Translations under genes and position numbers: made by a program
Assembly: GCA_964467935.1 (NCBI GenBank)
Contig: CAYYKK010000001.1
Location: 57,698 to 121,697, forward strand
Source of the DNA: CAYYKK01 sp964467935
Lineage (GTDB): Bacteria > Myxococcota_A > Polyangia > Polyangiales > Polyangiaceae
DNA length: 64,000 bases
Direction of reading: 5' to 3'
The notes under the pieces: model-generated
What the model was told of the DNA's origin: nothing
Database searches by the model: none
What the model saw: the letters and a program-made list of their open reading frames with translations, nothing else
Shown here: piece after piece, positions 19,779 to 28,450 of the stretch
How the letters are laid out: each line of letters begins with the position of its first letter
Position numbering within the stretch: position 1 is the first letter of the stretch

Positions 19779-20825
19779 ATGACCGACGTCGCCGCCTACG
19801 CCGCCTTCGATCCGAAGAGCCCCCTCCGCCCCCACACGATCACGCGGCGTGAGCCACGCGAGCACGACGTCGAGATCGAGATCCTCTTCTCGGGCGTGTG
19901 CCACTCCGACGTGCACCAGGCGCGCGACGAGTGGGGAGGATCGCGCTTCCCAATGGTGCCTGGTCACGAGATCGTCGGGCGTGTGTCGCGCGTGGGCGCG
20001 CACGTGAAGCGCTTCGCGGTCGGCGCGACCGTGGGCGTCGGCTGCATGGTCGACGCCTGCCGCGCGTGCGCCGCGTGCGGCGAAGGCGAAGAGCAGTACT
20101 GCGCCGACGGGCCCGTGTGGACCTACAACGCCGTCGAGCGAGACGGCGTCACGCCCACCTACGGCGGATACTCCACGCGCGTCGTCGTCGACGAGGCGTT
20201 CGTGCTCGCGGTCGATCCGTCGCTCGCGCTCGAGGCCGCCGCGCCGCTGCTCTGCGCGGGGATCACGATGTACTCGCCGCTCCGGCACTGGAAGGTCGAG
20301 CCGGGTCAGCGCGTCGGCGTCGTCGGGCTCGGCGGGCTCGGCCACATGGGCGTGAAGCTCGCGCGGGCCATGGGCGCCGAGGTGACCGTCTTCTCTTCGA
20401 GCACGAAGAAGAGGGCGGACGCGGTGCGCTTCGGCGCGAGCGACCTCGTCGTGTCGACGGACGACGTGGCGATGGCCAAGCTCGACAAACGCTTCGACCT
20501 CGTGATCGACACGGTGTCGGCGCCGCACGACCTCTCGGCGCTCCTGCGGCTCGTGCGGCGAGACGGCTCGCTGGTGCTCGTCGGCGTCCCCGACAAGCCC
20601 CTCGAGGTGCCGGCGTTCGGTCTCATCGGCGCGCGTCGAAGGGTCGCCGGATCGCTCATCGGCGGCGTCCGACAGACGCAGGAGATGCTCGACTTCTGCG
20701 CGGAGCACGGGCTCGGCGCCGAGGTCGAGGTCATCCCGATGAAGGACATCAACGTCGCCTACGACCGCATGGTGAAGAGCGACGTGCGCTATCGGTTCGT
20801 CATCGACGCGGCGACGCTCCGCTGA
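19779..20825 (+). CDS. Zinc-dependent alcohol dehydrogenase, CAD/YahK-like
   Basis: 348 residues from the ATG at 19779 (MTDVAAYAAFDPKSPLRPHT). The catalytic zinc ligands are in GVCHSDVHQARDEWG, PMVPGHEIVGRV and LLCAGITMYSPL. The structural zinc is bound by the four cysteines of CRACAACGEGEEQYC. The NADP-binding motif is GVVGLGGLGHMGVKLARAMG. These features match the cinnamyl-alcohol-dehydrogenase-like NADPH aldehyde reductases such as YahK, which reduce a wide range of aldehydes in the cytosol. It probably shares a transcript with the octaheme cytochrome upstream, though a functional link between a cytosolic reductase and a periplasmic cytochrome is not obvious. Confidence 0.92.
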   Translation: MTDVAAYAAFDPKSPLRPHTITRREPREHDVEIEILFSGVCHSDVHQARDEWGGSRFPMVPGHEIVGRVSRVGAHVKRFAVGATVGVGCMVDACRACAACGEGEEQYCADGPVWTYNAVERDGVTPTYGGYSTRVVVDEAFVLAVDPSLALEAAAPLLCAGITMYSPLRHWKVEPGQRVGVVGLGGLGHMGVKLARAMGAEVTVFSSSTKKRADAVRFGASDLVVSTDDVAMAKLDKRFDLVIDTVSAPHDLSALLRLVRRDGSLVLVGVPDKPLEVPAFGLIGARRRVAGSLIGGVRQTQEMLDFCAEHGLGAEVEVIPMKDINVAYDRMVKSDVRYRFVIDAATLR

Positions 20826-20862
20826 GCGCACGAGCCGCCGCCGACGACCGAGGGCGAAGGAG

Positions 20863-21897
20863 TCACTTCGTCACGAAGTCGACCTTGACGTTGTCGGCGG
20901 CGAGCGACGCGTCCTTCTCGAGGATCGCGTGGCCCGAGGCGTCCTGGAGCTGCACCTTGAACGCGCCTGCGTTCGGGAGGAAGGGGATGGCGTAGCCGCC
21001 GCTCGTGGACGTCACGGCGTACGTGTCGCCCGTGTTCGGCACGACGTTCATCCCGGAGAGCCCCTCGCCGGGATCGTAGGCGCCGTTGCCGTTCGTGTCG
21101 GCGTACGCGACCCCGACGAGGTAGCGGTGGTTGTCCTTGAGCGGCTCGCCGAAGTCCTCGGTGACGACGAGCGGGCCCACGTTCGGGCTCGGCGGGTTCT
21201 CGACGATGCTGATGCCGATGTCGCGCTTCGCGCCGTCGAGGTCGAGCAGCGCCTTGCGATGCCCGAGGTCCGCGTTGCCCCAGTCGATCGCGAACGCCGC
21301 GTTGCAGTACTCGGGGCTCTCCGCGTACGAGAAGATGTTCTCCGAGCAGAAGCTGTATTGGTAGCCCGCCTTCGTGATCCGATCGAAGAACTTCGAGCCG
21401 TCGGTCCCGTCGTGCTGCTGCACGCCGGCCGTCGCCATGTCGATCGAGTGCTCCTTCGACGACGCCAGCAGGTGCGGATCGAAGGCGAGGGGAGGGACGG
21501 GCGGGTAGCTCATGAAGTCGCTCACCACCGTCTGCTTGTCGACCATGAACTGGGTGATGGCGTTCTGGACCGACGGCAGCGCGACGAGGATCGGCCCTGC
21601 GCTCGCGGGATCGGCGCGCATCGCTTGGGTCAGCTCGAGCAGCTGCTGCTCGAGCGCGGAGGGATCGCCGTGGGAGTAGGTGTTCGCGGGGAGCGCGAAC
21701 GGCGTCAGCGCGGGGTTGCCCGTGCCGCTCGAGCCGCTGCCCCCGGTCCCGGCGCCGCCCGTGCCGATCGCGTCGCCGCTCCCGGCCGCGCAGCCGAGCG
21801 ATCCGGAGAGGGCGAGCGCGAGGAGCGACACGCCCAGCGTCGACGGGGAGACGAGTCGCGAGCGGGCCGAGGCGCCGCGAGGACGAAGAACGCGCAT
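20863..21897 (-). CDS. CAP/SCP-domain lipoprotein with C-terminal SdrD-B-like domain
   Basis: 344 residues. Signal peptide ending LSGSLGC, Gly/Ser linker, then a CAP (SCP/TAPS) domain: LLELTQAMRADPASAG opens it, SSKEHSIDMATAGVQQHDG holds the His/Glu region, and SENIFSYAESPEY and GHRKALLDLDGAKRDIGISI follow, where the usual 'GHR..il' motif is intact. The C-terminal ~90 residues (VGVAYADTNGNGAYDPGEGL) look like an SdrD-B/Cna-type beta domain with a Ca-binding DTNGNGAYD loop. Bacterial CAP lipoproteins are surface or periplasmic; their biochemical role is unsettled. Convergent with the alcohol dehydrogenase gene (37-base gap). Confidence 0.87.
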   Translation of the reverse strand: MRVLRPRGASARSRLVSPSTLGVSLLALALSGSLGCAAGSGDAIGTGGAGTGGSGSSGTGNPALTPFALPANTYSHGDPSALEQQLLELTQAMRADPASAGPILVALPSVQNAITQFMVDKQTVVSDFMSYPPVPPLAFDPHLLASSKEHSIDMATAGVQQHDGTDGSKFFDRITKAGYQYSFCSENIFSYAESPEYCNAAFAIDWGNADLGHRKALLDLDGAKRDIGISIVENPPSPNVGPLVVTEDFGEPLKDNHRYLVGVAYADTNGNGAYDPGEGLSGMNVVPNTGDTYAVTSTSGGYAIPFLPNAGAFKVQLQDASGHAILEKDASLAADNVKVDFVTK

Positions 21898-21999
21898 CCG
21901 GCCAATCTATCGTGATTCGCCGTCGGGCGCGCGGGGCGCGTGACGAGGGCCCCGCGACCTCGATCTCGGAGCGCCTCGTTTTCGGGTAGGGTGCGTCTC

Positions 22000-22464
22000 G
22001 TGCCGACCATCTTCACGAAGGGCGATCTCCTCCACACCGAAGGCCTGCGGGCCTTCGCGCACGGCTCGAACGTCGCGGGCGCGATGGACACGGGCGTCTC
22101 GCACGCGCTGAAGACGCGCTGGCCTGCGATGGCCGAGGACTACCAGCGGCGCTGCGCCGAGGGTCACGTCCACACCGGCGACGCGGTCGCGTGGAGCGAC
22201 GGCGCCGACACCGTGTTCACCCTCGCGCTCCAAGAGCACGCGTCGAAGAAGGCGAAGCTCTCCGCCGTCGTCCACGCCGTCGCGAAGATGATCGAGCGCG
22301 CTTCGGCGCTCGGGATCGATCGGATCGGCGTGCCGCGGTTGGGCGCGGGCGCCGCCGGCCTCGAGTGGAAGCGCGTGAAGGACGTGCTCGTCGAGGCCGG
22401 GGCCGCGACCGACGTCACCCTCGTCGTGTTCGAGCAGTTCGTGCGCGACAAGACGAAGGCTTGA
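22000..22464 (+). CDS. Macro-domain protein (ADP-ribose-binding)
   Basis: 154 residues from a GTG at 22000 (reading MPTIFTKGDLLHTEGLRAFA); another GTG lies at 21991. It is a single macro domain: FTKGDLL at the start, FAHGSNVAGAMDTGVSHALK with the Asn/Gly loop that binds ADP-ribose, and the phosphate loop GVPRLGAGAAGLEW. The shape is closest to the ALC1-like/TARG1-like macro proteins that remove ADP-ribose from proteins or nucleic acids. It has no signal peptide. No ADP-ribosyltransferase or toxin gene is adjacent, so an antitoxin role has no support here. It is divergent from the CAP lipoprotein gene with a ~100-base gap. Confidence 0.87.
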   Translation: MPTIFTKGDLLHTEGLRAFAHGSNVAGAMDTGVSHALKTRWPAMAEDYQRRCAEGHVHTGDAVAWSDGADTVFTLALQEHASKKAKLSAVVHAVAKMIERASALGIDRIGVPRLGAGAAGLEWKRVKDVLVEAGAATDVTLVVFEQFVRDKTKA

Positions 22465-22554
22465 ATCCATCCCGGACCGAGGCGCCCCTCCGGATGCTAT
22501 CAAGGGCTGCCCCTGCGCACGGAGCGCCGGGCCCAGGGAAGTGAGCCTCGACCC

Positions 22555-25074
22555 ATGCGACGAACCCTCTATTCGATTGCTCTGTCCGCCGTGCTCCTCG
22601 CGGGGTGCGGCGAAGGTCGCGCGCGCTACGCGACGACCGACTCGCCGCTCAAGCTCGATCGCGTGGTGCTCTATCGCAATGGCATCGGCTATTTCGAGCG
22701 CACCGGCGACATCGACGGCGACGTCCTCACGATCAAGGTTCGCAAGGATCAGATCAACGATCTCTTGAAGAGCCTCACCGTCGTCGATCGGCAGACGGGC
22801 AAGGCCGTCAGCGTGTCGATGCCGCTCGATCCGCAGAGCTGGGCGAACGCGGCGATCGCCACCCTCGCGCCGGGGCGCGGCAACCTGGCCGACGTGCTCG
22901 ACGCGCTCCGCGGGACGCGCGTGACGCTCGACACCACGGACGGCGCCCTCTCCGGCCGCATCACCCTCGTCGAGCAGATCGACGACGAGCCCGATCCGTC
23001 GAGCGACGCGGCGCGCCCCGGCTATCCACCGCCGCCGCCACAGAGGCCCACGACCGATCACCGCATCACGCTCCTCGACGGAGACGAGATGAAGGTCGCG
23101 CGCCTGTCGAAGGTCCGCGGCCTCTCGCTGGAGGACGGGGATCTGGCGATGCAGATCAACCGCACGCTCGACGCGAGCGCGGGCGAGGGGATGTTCCAGC
23201 AGGTCGAGGTCTCGATCCGGCTGACCGGGCCACACACGCACAAGCTCTCCGTGAGCTACGTCGCCGCCGCGCCGATGTGGAAGCCGACGTACCGCGTCGT
23301 GCTCCCGAAGGACAAGAAGGGCAAGGCGCTGCTCCAGGGGTGGGCCGTCGTCGACAACACGAGCGGCGAGCAGTGGAGCGACGTCTCGCTCGGGCTGACG
23401 TCGGGCGCGCCGATCGCCTTCCGCTACGATCTGCACACGCCTCGTCACGTGCAGCGCAGCGATCTCACCGAGAGCGGCGTTCGCCGACAGGCACAGGCGA
23501 TGATCGGCGAGACGACGTTCGAGGAGGCCGCGCCGGCCGAGCCCGCTCCGCCGCCCCCTCCCCCGATGGCGCAGGCGCCGATGGGCGGCGCTGCGGCGGG
23601 TGACGCCACGGGCCTCGGCTACGGCCGTGGCTCGGCGCCGGCGAGCCCTGCCGTGATGCAAGCGACGCTCGCTCCGAAGAAGAAGGCGCCTGCTCGCGCC
23701 CACACCGGCGCGATGGACCGCGACCTGAAAGAAGCCGAAAAGAACGAGCTCGACGACAAGCCCTCCGCGGGAGAGGCCGTCGATTTCGAGGCGCTGCGCC
23801 GAAGCACGCTCGCCCAGGCGCGCACCGCGCAGGTGAGCGGCCTCACGCGCTTCGACATCGACAGCCGCGTCACCGTGCCCGAAGGCACCAGCACGATGGT
23901 CGCCATCATCAACTCCGAGGTGGAGGGCGAGGAGACCTTCCTCTACCGGCCCGGCGGCGCCGGCGTGGGCTACGAGGCGAACCCCTACCGGGTCGTGCGC
24001 TTCAAGAACGCGACGCCCTTCGTGCTCGAGCCCGGCCCGATCAGCATCTACGCAGGCGGCAGCTTCGTCGGTGAGGGTCTGTCGGACACCGTCGGCACGC
24101 AGACGAGCGCGACGATCCCGTTCGCGGTCGAGCCCGGGCTCATGGTCACCACGAGCTCGAAATACGACGGCGACGAGATGAGGCTCGTGAAGATCTCGCG
24201 CGGCATCCTCGAGGTCGAGAGCTTCGGCCGAAAGGTGACGACCTACACCGCCAAGGCGCAGACGATGAACGACGGCTTTCACGTGCTCGTGCGGCACCCG
24301 AAGGCCGGCTGGAACTACGAGCTCGCCGAGCGACCCGAGGGTACGGAGGATCTCCCCGACGCCTACCTCGTGAAGATCGACGTTCCGCCTGGCAAGCGGG
24401 AGGGATCGCTCACGGTGACGGAGAAGACCCCGAGCCGCCGGGAGATCAGCATCTGGGATTCTCCTGCACTACCGCTTCTGGAGAAGCTCGTTCTCGCGAC
24501 GGATCTGACCCCCGAGATCCGCGCCAAGCTCCAGCCGATCGTCGACCGCCGGCGCGCCATCGGCAAGATCGACGAGCAGCTCGACGGGCTCCGGCGCCAG
24601 CGAGACGTCAACGACCAGCGCGCGAACGAGACGCGGCAGAACCTCGAGTCGATCCAGAAGGACTCGGCGGCGGCCGCGCTCCGATCGAAGTTGACGAAGC
24701 GGCTCGACGACTTCTCGAACGAGGGCAACCGCATCGGTCGCGACATGGCCGAGCTCGAGCGGCAGCGCATGGAGCAGCGGATCGAGCTCGAGGACATGCT
24801 CCAGGACCTCGACGTGCTCGCGCCGGCGCCGAAGAAGGGTCAGGCCGGGGTGACGGCGCCCGCCTCCGACGGGGCGGTGTCGCCGAGCGTGGCCCCAGCG
24901 CCGTCGAGCGTCGCGCCGGTCCCGCCGAGCGCCGCCGCGCCCGCGCCGGCGTCGAAGCCGCTCGCCTCGCCGAAGGCGCCGCCGCCTCCGCAGAAGAGCC
25001 CGGCCAAGGCCCCGCCGAAGGCGCCGCCTTCTGCGACGAAGCCGAAGCAAGCACCCAAGCCTCCGACGAAGTGA
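22555..25074 (+). CDS. DUF4139 lipoprotein with coiled coil and Pro-rich tail
   Basis: 839 residues. Signal peptide MRRTLYSIALSAVLLAGC with lipobox LAGC. The N-terminal domain has LDRVVLYRNGIGYFERTGDI; a DUF4139 core follows (YVAAAPMWKPTYRVVLP, GWAVVDNTSGEQWSDVSLGL, GAPIAFRYD), interrupted by a low-complexity insertion with Pro and Gly/Ala, and resuming around FLYRPGGAGVGYEANPYRV. A coiled coil is predicted by eye around residues 655-755 (IGKIDEQLDGLRRQRDVNDQ). The last ~80 residues are Pro/Ala/Lys-rich. DUF4139 proteins include the mucoidy-inhibitor MuiA type; the molecular role is not known. It should sit in the periplasm or on the outer membrane, with the tail perhaps reaching peptidoglycan. 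Confidence 0.88.
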   Translation: MRRTLYSIALSAVLLAGCGEGRARYATTDSPLKLDRVVLYRNGIGYFERTGDIDGDVLTIKVRKDQINDLLKSLTVVDRQTGKAVSVSMPLDPQSWANAAIATLAPGRGNLADVLDALRGTRVTLDTTDGALSGRITLVEQIDDEPDPSSDAARPGYPPPPPQRPTTDHRITLLDGDEMKVARLSKVRGLSLEDGDLAMQINRTLDASAGEGMFQQVEVSIRLTGPHTHKLSVSYVAAAPMWKPTYRVVLPKDKKGKALLQGWAVVDNTSGEQWSDVSLGLTSGAPIAFRYDLHTPRHVQRSDLTESGVRRQAQAMIGETTFEEAAPAEPAPPPPPPMAQAPMGGAAAGDATGLGYGRGSAPASPAVMQATLAPKKKAPARAHTGAMDRDLKEAEKNELDDKPSAGEAVDFEALRRSTLAQARTAQVSGLTRFDIDSRVTVPEGTSTMVAIINSEVEGEETFLYRPGGAGVGYEANPYRVVRFKNATPFVLEPGPISIYAGGSFVGEGLSDTVGTQTSATIPFAVEPGLMVTTSSKYDGDEMRLVKISRGILEVESFGRKVTTYTAKAQTMNDGFHVLVRHPKAGWNYELAERPEGTEDLPDAYLVKIDVPPGKREGSLTVTEKTPSRREISIWDSPALPLLEKLVLATDLTPEIRAKLQPIVDRRRAIGKIDEQLDGLRRQRDVNDQRANETRQNLESIQKDSAAAALRSKLTKRLDDFSNEGNRIGRDMAELERQRMEQRIELEDMLQDLDVLAPAPKKGQAGVTAPASDGAVSPSVAPAPSSVAPVPPSAAAPAPASKPLASPKAPPPPQKSPAKAPPKAPPSATKPKQAPKPPTK

Positions 25075-25125
25075 GAGCGCGCGCGCGGGCTCGCCTCGGC
25101 TCGGGGCGGGCCCGCGTGGAGCGCG

Positions 25126-26538
25126 TCAGCGCAGGTAGATCGCGACGAGGCCGATCAGGATCACGCCGAAGGCCACCGTCACCCCGACCGCGATCGGTAC
25201 CTTCCAGTCGATCTTGGCGGCCCCGAGGTCCGGAGGACGCGGCGAGAAGGTCGGCGGCGCTGCCGGCATCGCGGCGAGCGGGGCGGGCGGCGGCGGGTAG
25301 CCCCCGGGGATGCTCGGCATGCGCGGATCCCGCGGGCGCAGCACGGTCTGATCGTCGGAGCCGTCGTCTTGTCCGATCGGCTGCAGCTTCACGAGCGTCG
25401 CCTCGTCCTGCGTCTTCTCGTCGAGCGGCTGCGAGCCGTCCGGCACGAGCGGCGCGACCGCGAGATCGGCCGAGGGCGGTCGCGCGACGACGAGCGTGGC
25501 GTCGTCCGAGTTGTCGAGCGGCGTGAGCGGCATCATCCCCCCGTACGTCGCCTCGCCCGCGCCGTCTCGTCCGTTCTTCCCACGCCCCGAGCCGCGGCCC
25601 GACGGCGACGCCCGCCGCGTCGGCTCTGCGAGCCCGGCGAGCACGCCCGGCTCTCGGGGCATCGGCGCCGGCATGGCCGAGAACGCCTTGAGGCGGTCCG
25701 CGAGGATCTTCGCGCTCGCGAGGCGCCGGTCCGGATCCTTCACGAGGCAGTCGGCGACGATCTTGACGAGCTCCGGTGGCAGGCCTGCGCGCCGCTTCGC
25801 GAGATCGACGGGCGGCTCCGTCAGCACCGCGGCCGCCGTCTTGGTCGCGTTCGCCCCCTCGAACGGGAGCGCGTCGGTGAGCAGCTCGTAGAGCGTCACG
25901 CCGAGCGACCACACGTCGCTGCGCGCGTCGGCCTGCGCGAGCCCGCGGATCTGCTCGGGCGCCATGTACGATGGCGAGCCCATCACGTCCTCGCGCTCGG
26001 TGAGCCCGGTGATGCCCTCTTCGGTGAGCTTCGCGAGGCCGAAGTCGAGGATCTTGATGCACGGCTGACCGTTGGGCAGCGCCGCCAAGAAGAGGTTCGA
26101 GGGCTTCAAGTCGCGATGCAGGATCCCGAGCTGGTGCGCTTCGGCGAGCCCCTCGGCGGCCTCGCGCGCGTAGAGCGCGGCGTCGCGCGGCGAGAGCGGA
26201 CCGTCGCGCTGAACGAGGCGGTGGAGATCGAGCCCCTCGAGGTACTCGAGGACGAGGTACGTCGCGCCGTTGTCGAGCGTCCCGACGTCGAAGACGCGCG
26301 CCACGTGCGGGCTCGTGATGGCGGCGAGCGCGCGCGCTTCGCGGAAGAAGCGCTCCTTCAGCTCGTTCGAGCCGACGAACTGGGGCTGCACGATCTTGAT
26401 CGCGACGCGCTGCCGCAGCGCCTCGTGGCGGGCCGCGAGCACGACGGCCATGCCGCCTTCACCGAGCTGAGACTCGACCCGGTACTTTCCGGCGATCACG
26501 TCGTCGGGCGCCGGGATCATCGAGGGCGTGACGGGCAC
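25126..26538 (-). CDS. Ser/Thr protein kinase with C-terminal membrane anchor
   Basis: 470 residues. The kinase domain begins almost at once: YRVESQLGEGGMAVVLAARH, Lys48 in RVAIKIV, catalytic Asp143 in LGILHRDLKPSNLF, DFG Asp165 in IKILDFGLAKL, SPSYMAPEQIRG and DARSDVWSLGVTLYELL. A Pro/Ser/Gly-rich linker of about 150 residues leads to one transmembrane helix at the extreme C-terminus (VPIAVGVTVAFGVILIGLVA) with almost nothing beyond it. There is therefore no extracytoplasmic sensor; the kinase is a tail-anchored cytosolic enzyme. Targets are unknown. Convergent with the DUF4139 gene (51-base gap). Confidence 0.92.
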   Translation of the reverse strand: MPVTPSMIPAPDDVIAGKYRVESQLGEGGMAVVLAARHEALRQRVAIKIVQPQFVGSNELKERFFREARALAAITSPHVARVFDVGTLDNGATYLVLEYLEGLDLHRLVQRDGPLSPRDAALYAREAAEGLAEAHQLGILHRDLKPSNLFLAALPNGQPCIKILDFGLAKLTEEGITGLTEREDVMGSPSYMAPEQIRGLAQADARSDVWSLGVTLYELLTDALPFEGANATKTAAAVLTEPPVDLAKRRAGLPPELVKIVADCLVKDPDRRLASAKILADRLKAFSAMPAPMPREPGVLAGLAEPTRRASPSGRGSGRGKNGRDGAGEATYGGMMPLTPLDNSDDATLVVARPPSADLAVAPLVPDGSQPLDEKTQDEATLVKLQPIGQDDGSDDQTVLRPRDPRMPSIPGGYPPPPAPLAAMPAAPPTFSPRPPDLGAAKIDWKVPIAVGVTVAFGVILIGLVAIYLR

Positions 26539-26599
26539 GGCGGGAGCTTAGCGGATGATGGGGCGGGAGGTCATGCGCGCGACCGCTTCGGGCGCTCCT

Positions 26600-26616
26600 C
26601 CTCAAGAACTTTGAGG
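26600..26616 (-). terminator. Short hairpin after the RimJ-like gene
   Basis: Six-base inverted repeat (CCTCAA / TTGAGG, five-base loop) directly after the acetyltransferase stop codon on the minus strand. There is no T tract, so this is only a weak terminator candidate. Confidence 0.25.
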
Positions 26617-26618
26617 GC

Positions 26619-27218
26619 TCAGGCGGGGGTGACGAGCGCCTCGACGTCGGAGAGCGCGTGGTTGGTGATCGCCGTGAGCACGTGGTCGCGGAACTTTCCG
26701 TCGATGTAGAGGTAGTCGCGCGCGTAACCTTCCACGACGAAACCGAGACGTTTGAGCAGGGCCGCGCTCCGCTCGTTCTCAGGGCGATGGTTCGCCGCGA
26801 CCCGATGGAGGCGCAGCGTCTCGAACGCGTAGCTCACCGTGGCGCGAACGGCTTCGAACATCAGCCCGAGGCCCTCGTGGTCCCGATCGACGCCGTAGCC
26901 GAGGAGCGCGCCGCGATACGGGCCGAGCGAGATCGACGAGAGCGCGCACGTGCCGAGGACGGGCCCGTCGGGATCGTGCCGGTCGAAGAGCGCGAGCCTC
27001 ACGGCGGTGCCGGCGCGACGCTCCTCGGCGTAGCGACGGACGGTCTCCTCCCAATACGCGAGCGTGTCCCATCGCGGCGAGCGCGCGGGCGTCCAGCGCG
27101 CGAAGTGCGCCTCGTTCTTCACCGCGTAGAGCAGCAGGCGATCGGCTTGGGGGAGCGACGGGATCGCGAGCACGAGGCGCTCGGTCTCGATGCGCGGCGG
27201 GGCGATCTCCATCGTCAT
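26619..27218 (-). CDS. GNAT acetyltransferase, RimJ/RimL-like
   Basis: 199 residues from the ATG 27218-27216; the ATG at 27212 is an alternative two codons on. Typical RimJ/RimL opening IETERLVLAIPSLPQADRLL, central GPYRGALLGYGVDRDHEGLG with the acetyl-CoA pyrophosphate loop region, and the C-terminal signature RVAANHRPENERSAALLKRL followed by GFVVEGYARDYLYIDGKFRD. Members acetylate N-terminal amines of ribosomal proteins or small molecules; the target here is unknown. It ends 80 bases before the kinase start region and is on the same strand as the coupled pair to its right (32-base gap), so it may be last in a three-gene transcript. Confidence 0.9.
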   Translation of the reverse strand: MTMEIAPPRIETERLVLAIPSLPQADRLLLYAVKNEAHFARWTPARSPRWDTLAYWEETVRRYAEERRAGTAVRLALFDRHDPDGPVLGTCALSSISLGPYRGALLGYGVDRDHEGLGLMFEAVRATVSYAFETLRLHRVAANHRPENERSAALLKRLGFVVEGYARDYLYIDGKFRDHVLTAITNHALSDVEALVTPA

Positions 27219-27250
27219 GACGTCCTTCGTACGCGCGACGGACGCCGTCT

Positions 27251-28450
27251 TCAATCGTAGCAAGGGCACAGAGGATCGTTCGGCTCGCAGGAGCAGCCGC
27301 GCAGCCGTCGGCTCGACGGGCGCGGCGTCGGGGCTCTCGAGATGCCGATCGTCTGCGCCGATCGCCTCTCCCTCTCGGCGGCCGCGTCGGCCTCGCGATG
27401 CGCGGCGAACGCGAGCGCCGTGTCGACGACGGGGCTCGGCGCGAGCGGCTCGATGATCGTGCGCACGATCCCGCCGTCCACGTCGTTCTCGACGTCGACG
27501 AGGACGCGGACCGTGGCGCTCGGCTCTCGCGCGGGCGCGTCGGCCCGGCTGGCGACGCGCGCGCGGCCCCGCCCCGATCGCAGCGCGAGGAACGTCCCGA
27601 GCTCCTCGTCGGTGAAGCTCAGCGAGACGGCGGCCGTGGGGCCGTCGAGCGAGACCGCGACCCAGCTGAAGCTGCCGACGTGGGGGCGGAGCTCGTCGCT
27701 CGGCGACTGCGGCGCGCTCGTCAACCACGAGGTGGGGGGCGCGAGGACCACGAGCTTCCGCGCGCCGGAGACCGCCTCGTCGGCGACGAACGCGTACACG
27801 ACGCCCGGCCAGAGCGCGCGCGCTTCGCTCCGTCGGCGGGTCCGCGCCGCGCCTCGTCGCGTCGACGGATCGTACCGCGCGTCGTACTCGACCCAGTGCA
27901 GCGTGTCCTCGCTCCAGTCCCCCATGTGAAAGCCTCGCACGACGGCGCGGTAGGGAGCGCTCCTCTCTGTGCCCAGCTGGTAGCCGTCGGAGCGCCGCGC
28001 GAGCGCGAGGGACGGGGGCGCGCCGAGCTTCGACCACGTGTACGCGCGGAAGGTGCCGTCGACCTCGACCTCCGCGAGGAGATCGCTCCCGAGCACGAGA
28101 CGATATCCGCCTTCGGTGAGCGTGAGATCGAAGCGGCCCGCGCCGAGCTCTTCGTCGTCTTCGCTCGAGAGGTTCGGGATCGACGCGAGCGGCGTCTCGA
28201 CGCGGAGAGGCCGCTCGAGGCGCGGCCGACCTGCGATCTGCGTGAGCGGACGCGCGGCGAGCGCGAAATGAGGCGGATCCTGATCGACGGCGAGCACCGG
28301 CGCCTCGTCGCTCGGCGTGTCGATCGGCAGTGTCGGCGCGGCGACGACGCGTGCGACGGGCGACGCGGGCGCGCGCGCCGGATCGCGACGAACCGCGCCT
28401 CCGCACCCCGCGGCCGCGAGCGCGGCGGCGAAGAGCAGCGTCGCCCTCAC
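27251..28450 (-). CDS. Lipoprotein of unknown function, coupled to the di-heme peroxidase gene
   Basis: 399 residues from a GTG at 28450-28448 that overlaps the stop of the preceding gene (GTGA, 28447-28450). Signal peptide ATLLFAAALAAAGCGG with lipobox AAGC. The body is beta-rich (FDLTLTEGGYRLVLGSDLLA, GSFSWVAVSLDGPTAAVSLS) with a central stretch ALWPGVVYAFVADEAV. The tail is Arg-rich and closes with a four-cysteine cluster, GCSCEPNDPLCPCYD, at the very end. I do not recognise the fold. The tight coupling says it is made in step with the YVTN/di-heme lipoprotein and likely acts with it, as substrate, chaperone or partner (inference). Confidence 0.8.
   Translation of the reverse strand: MRATLLFAAALAAAGCGGAVRRDPARAPASPVARVVAAPTLPIDTPSDEAPVLAVDQDPPHFALAARPLTQIAGRPRLERPLRVETPLASIPNLSSEDDEELGAGRFDLTLTEGGYRLVLGSDLLAEVEVDGTFRAYTWSKLGAPPSLALARRSDGYQLGTERSAPYRAVVRGFHMGDWSEDTLHWVEYDARYDPSTRRGAARTRRRSEARALWPGVVYAFVADEAVSGARKLVVLAPPTSWLTSAPQSPSDELRPHVGSFSWVAVSLDGPTAAVSLSFTDEELGTFLALRSGRGRARVASRADAPAREPSATVRVLVDVENDVDGGIVRTIIEPLAPSPVVDTALAFAAHREADAAAERERRSAQTIGISRAPTPRPSSRRLRGCSCEPNDPLCPCYD

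Noticed and set aside
22000..22464. Macro-domain protein as a DarG-like antitoxin
   Set aside because: No DarT-like toxin gene is adjacent and the protein lacks the second DarG domain.
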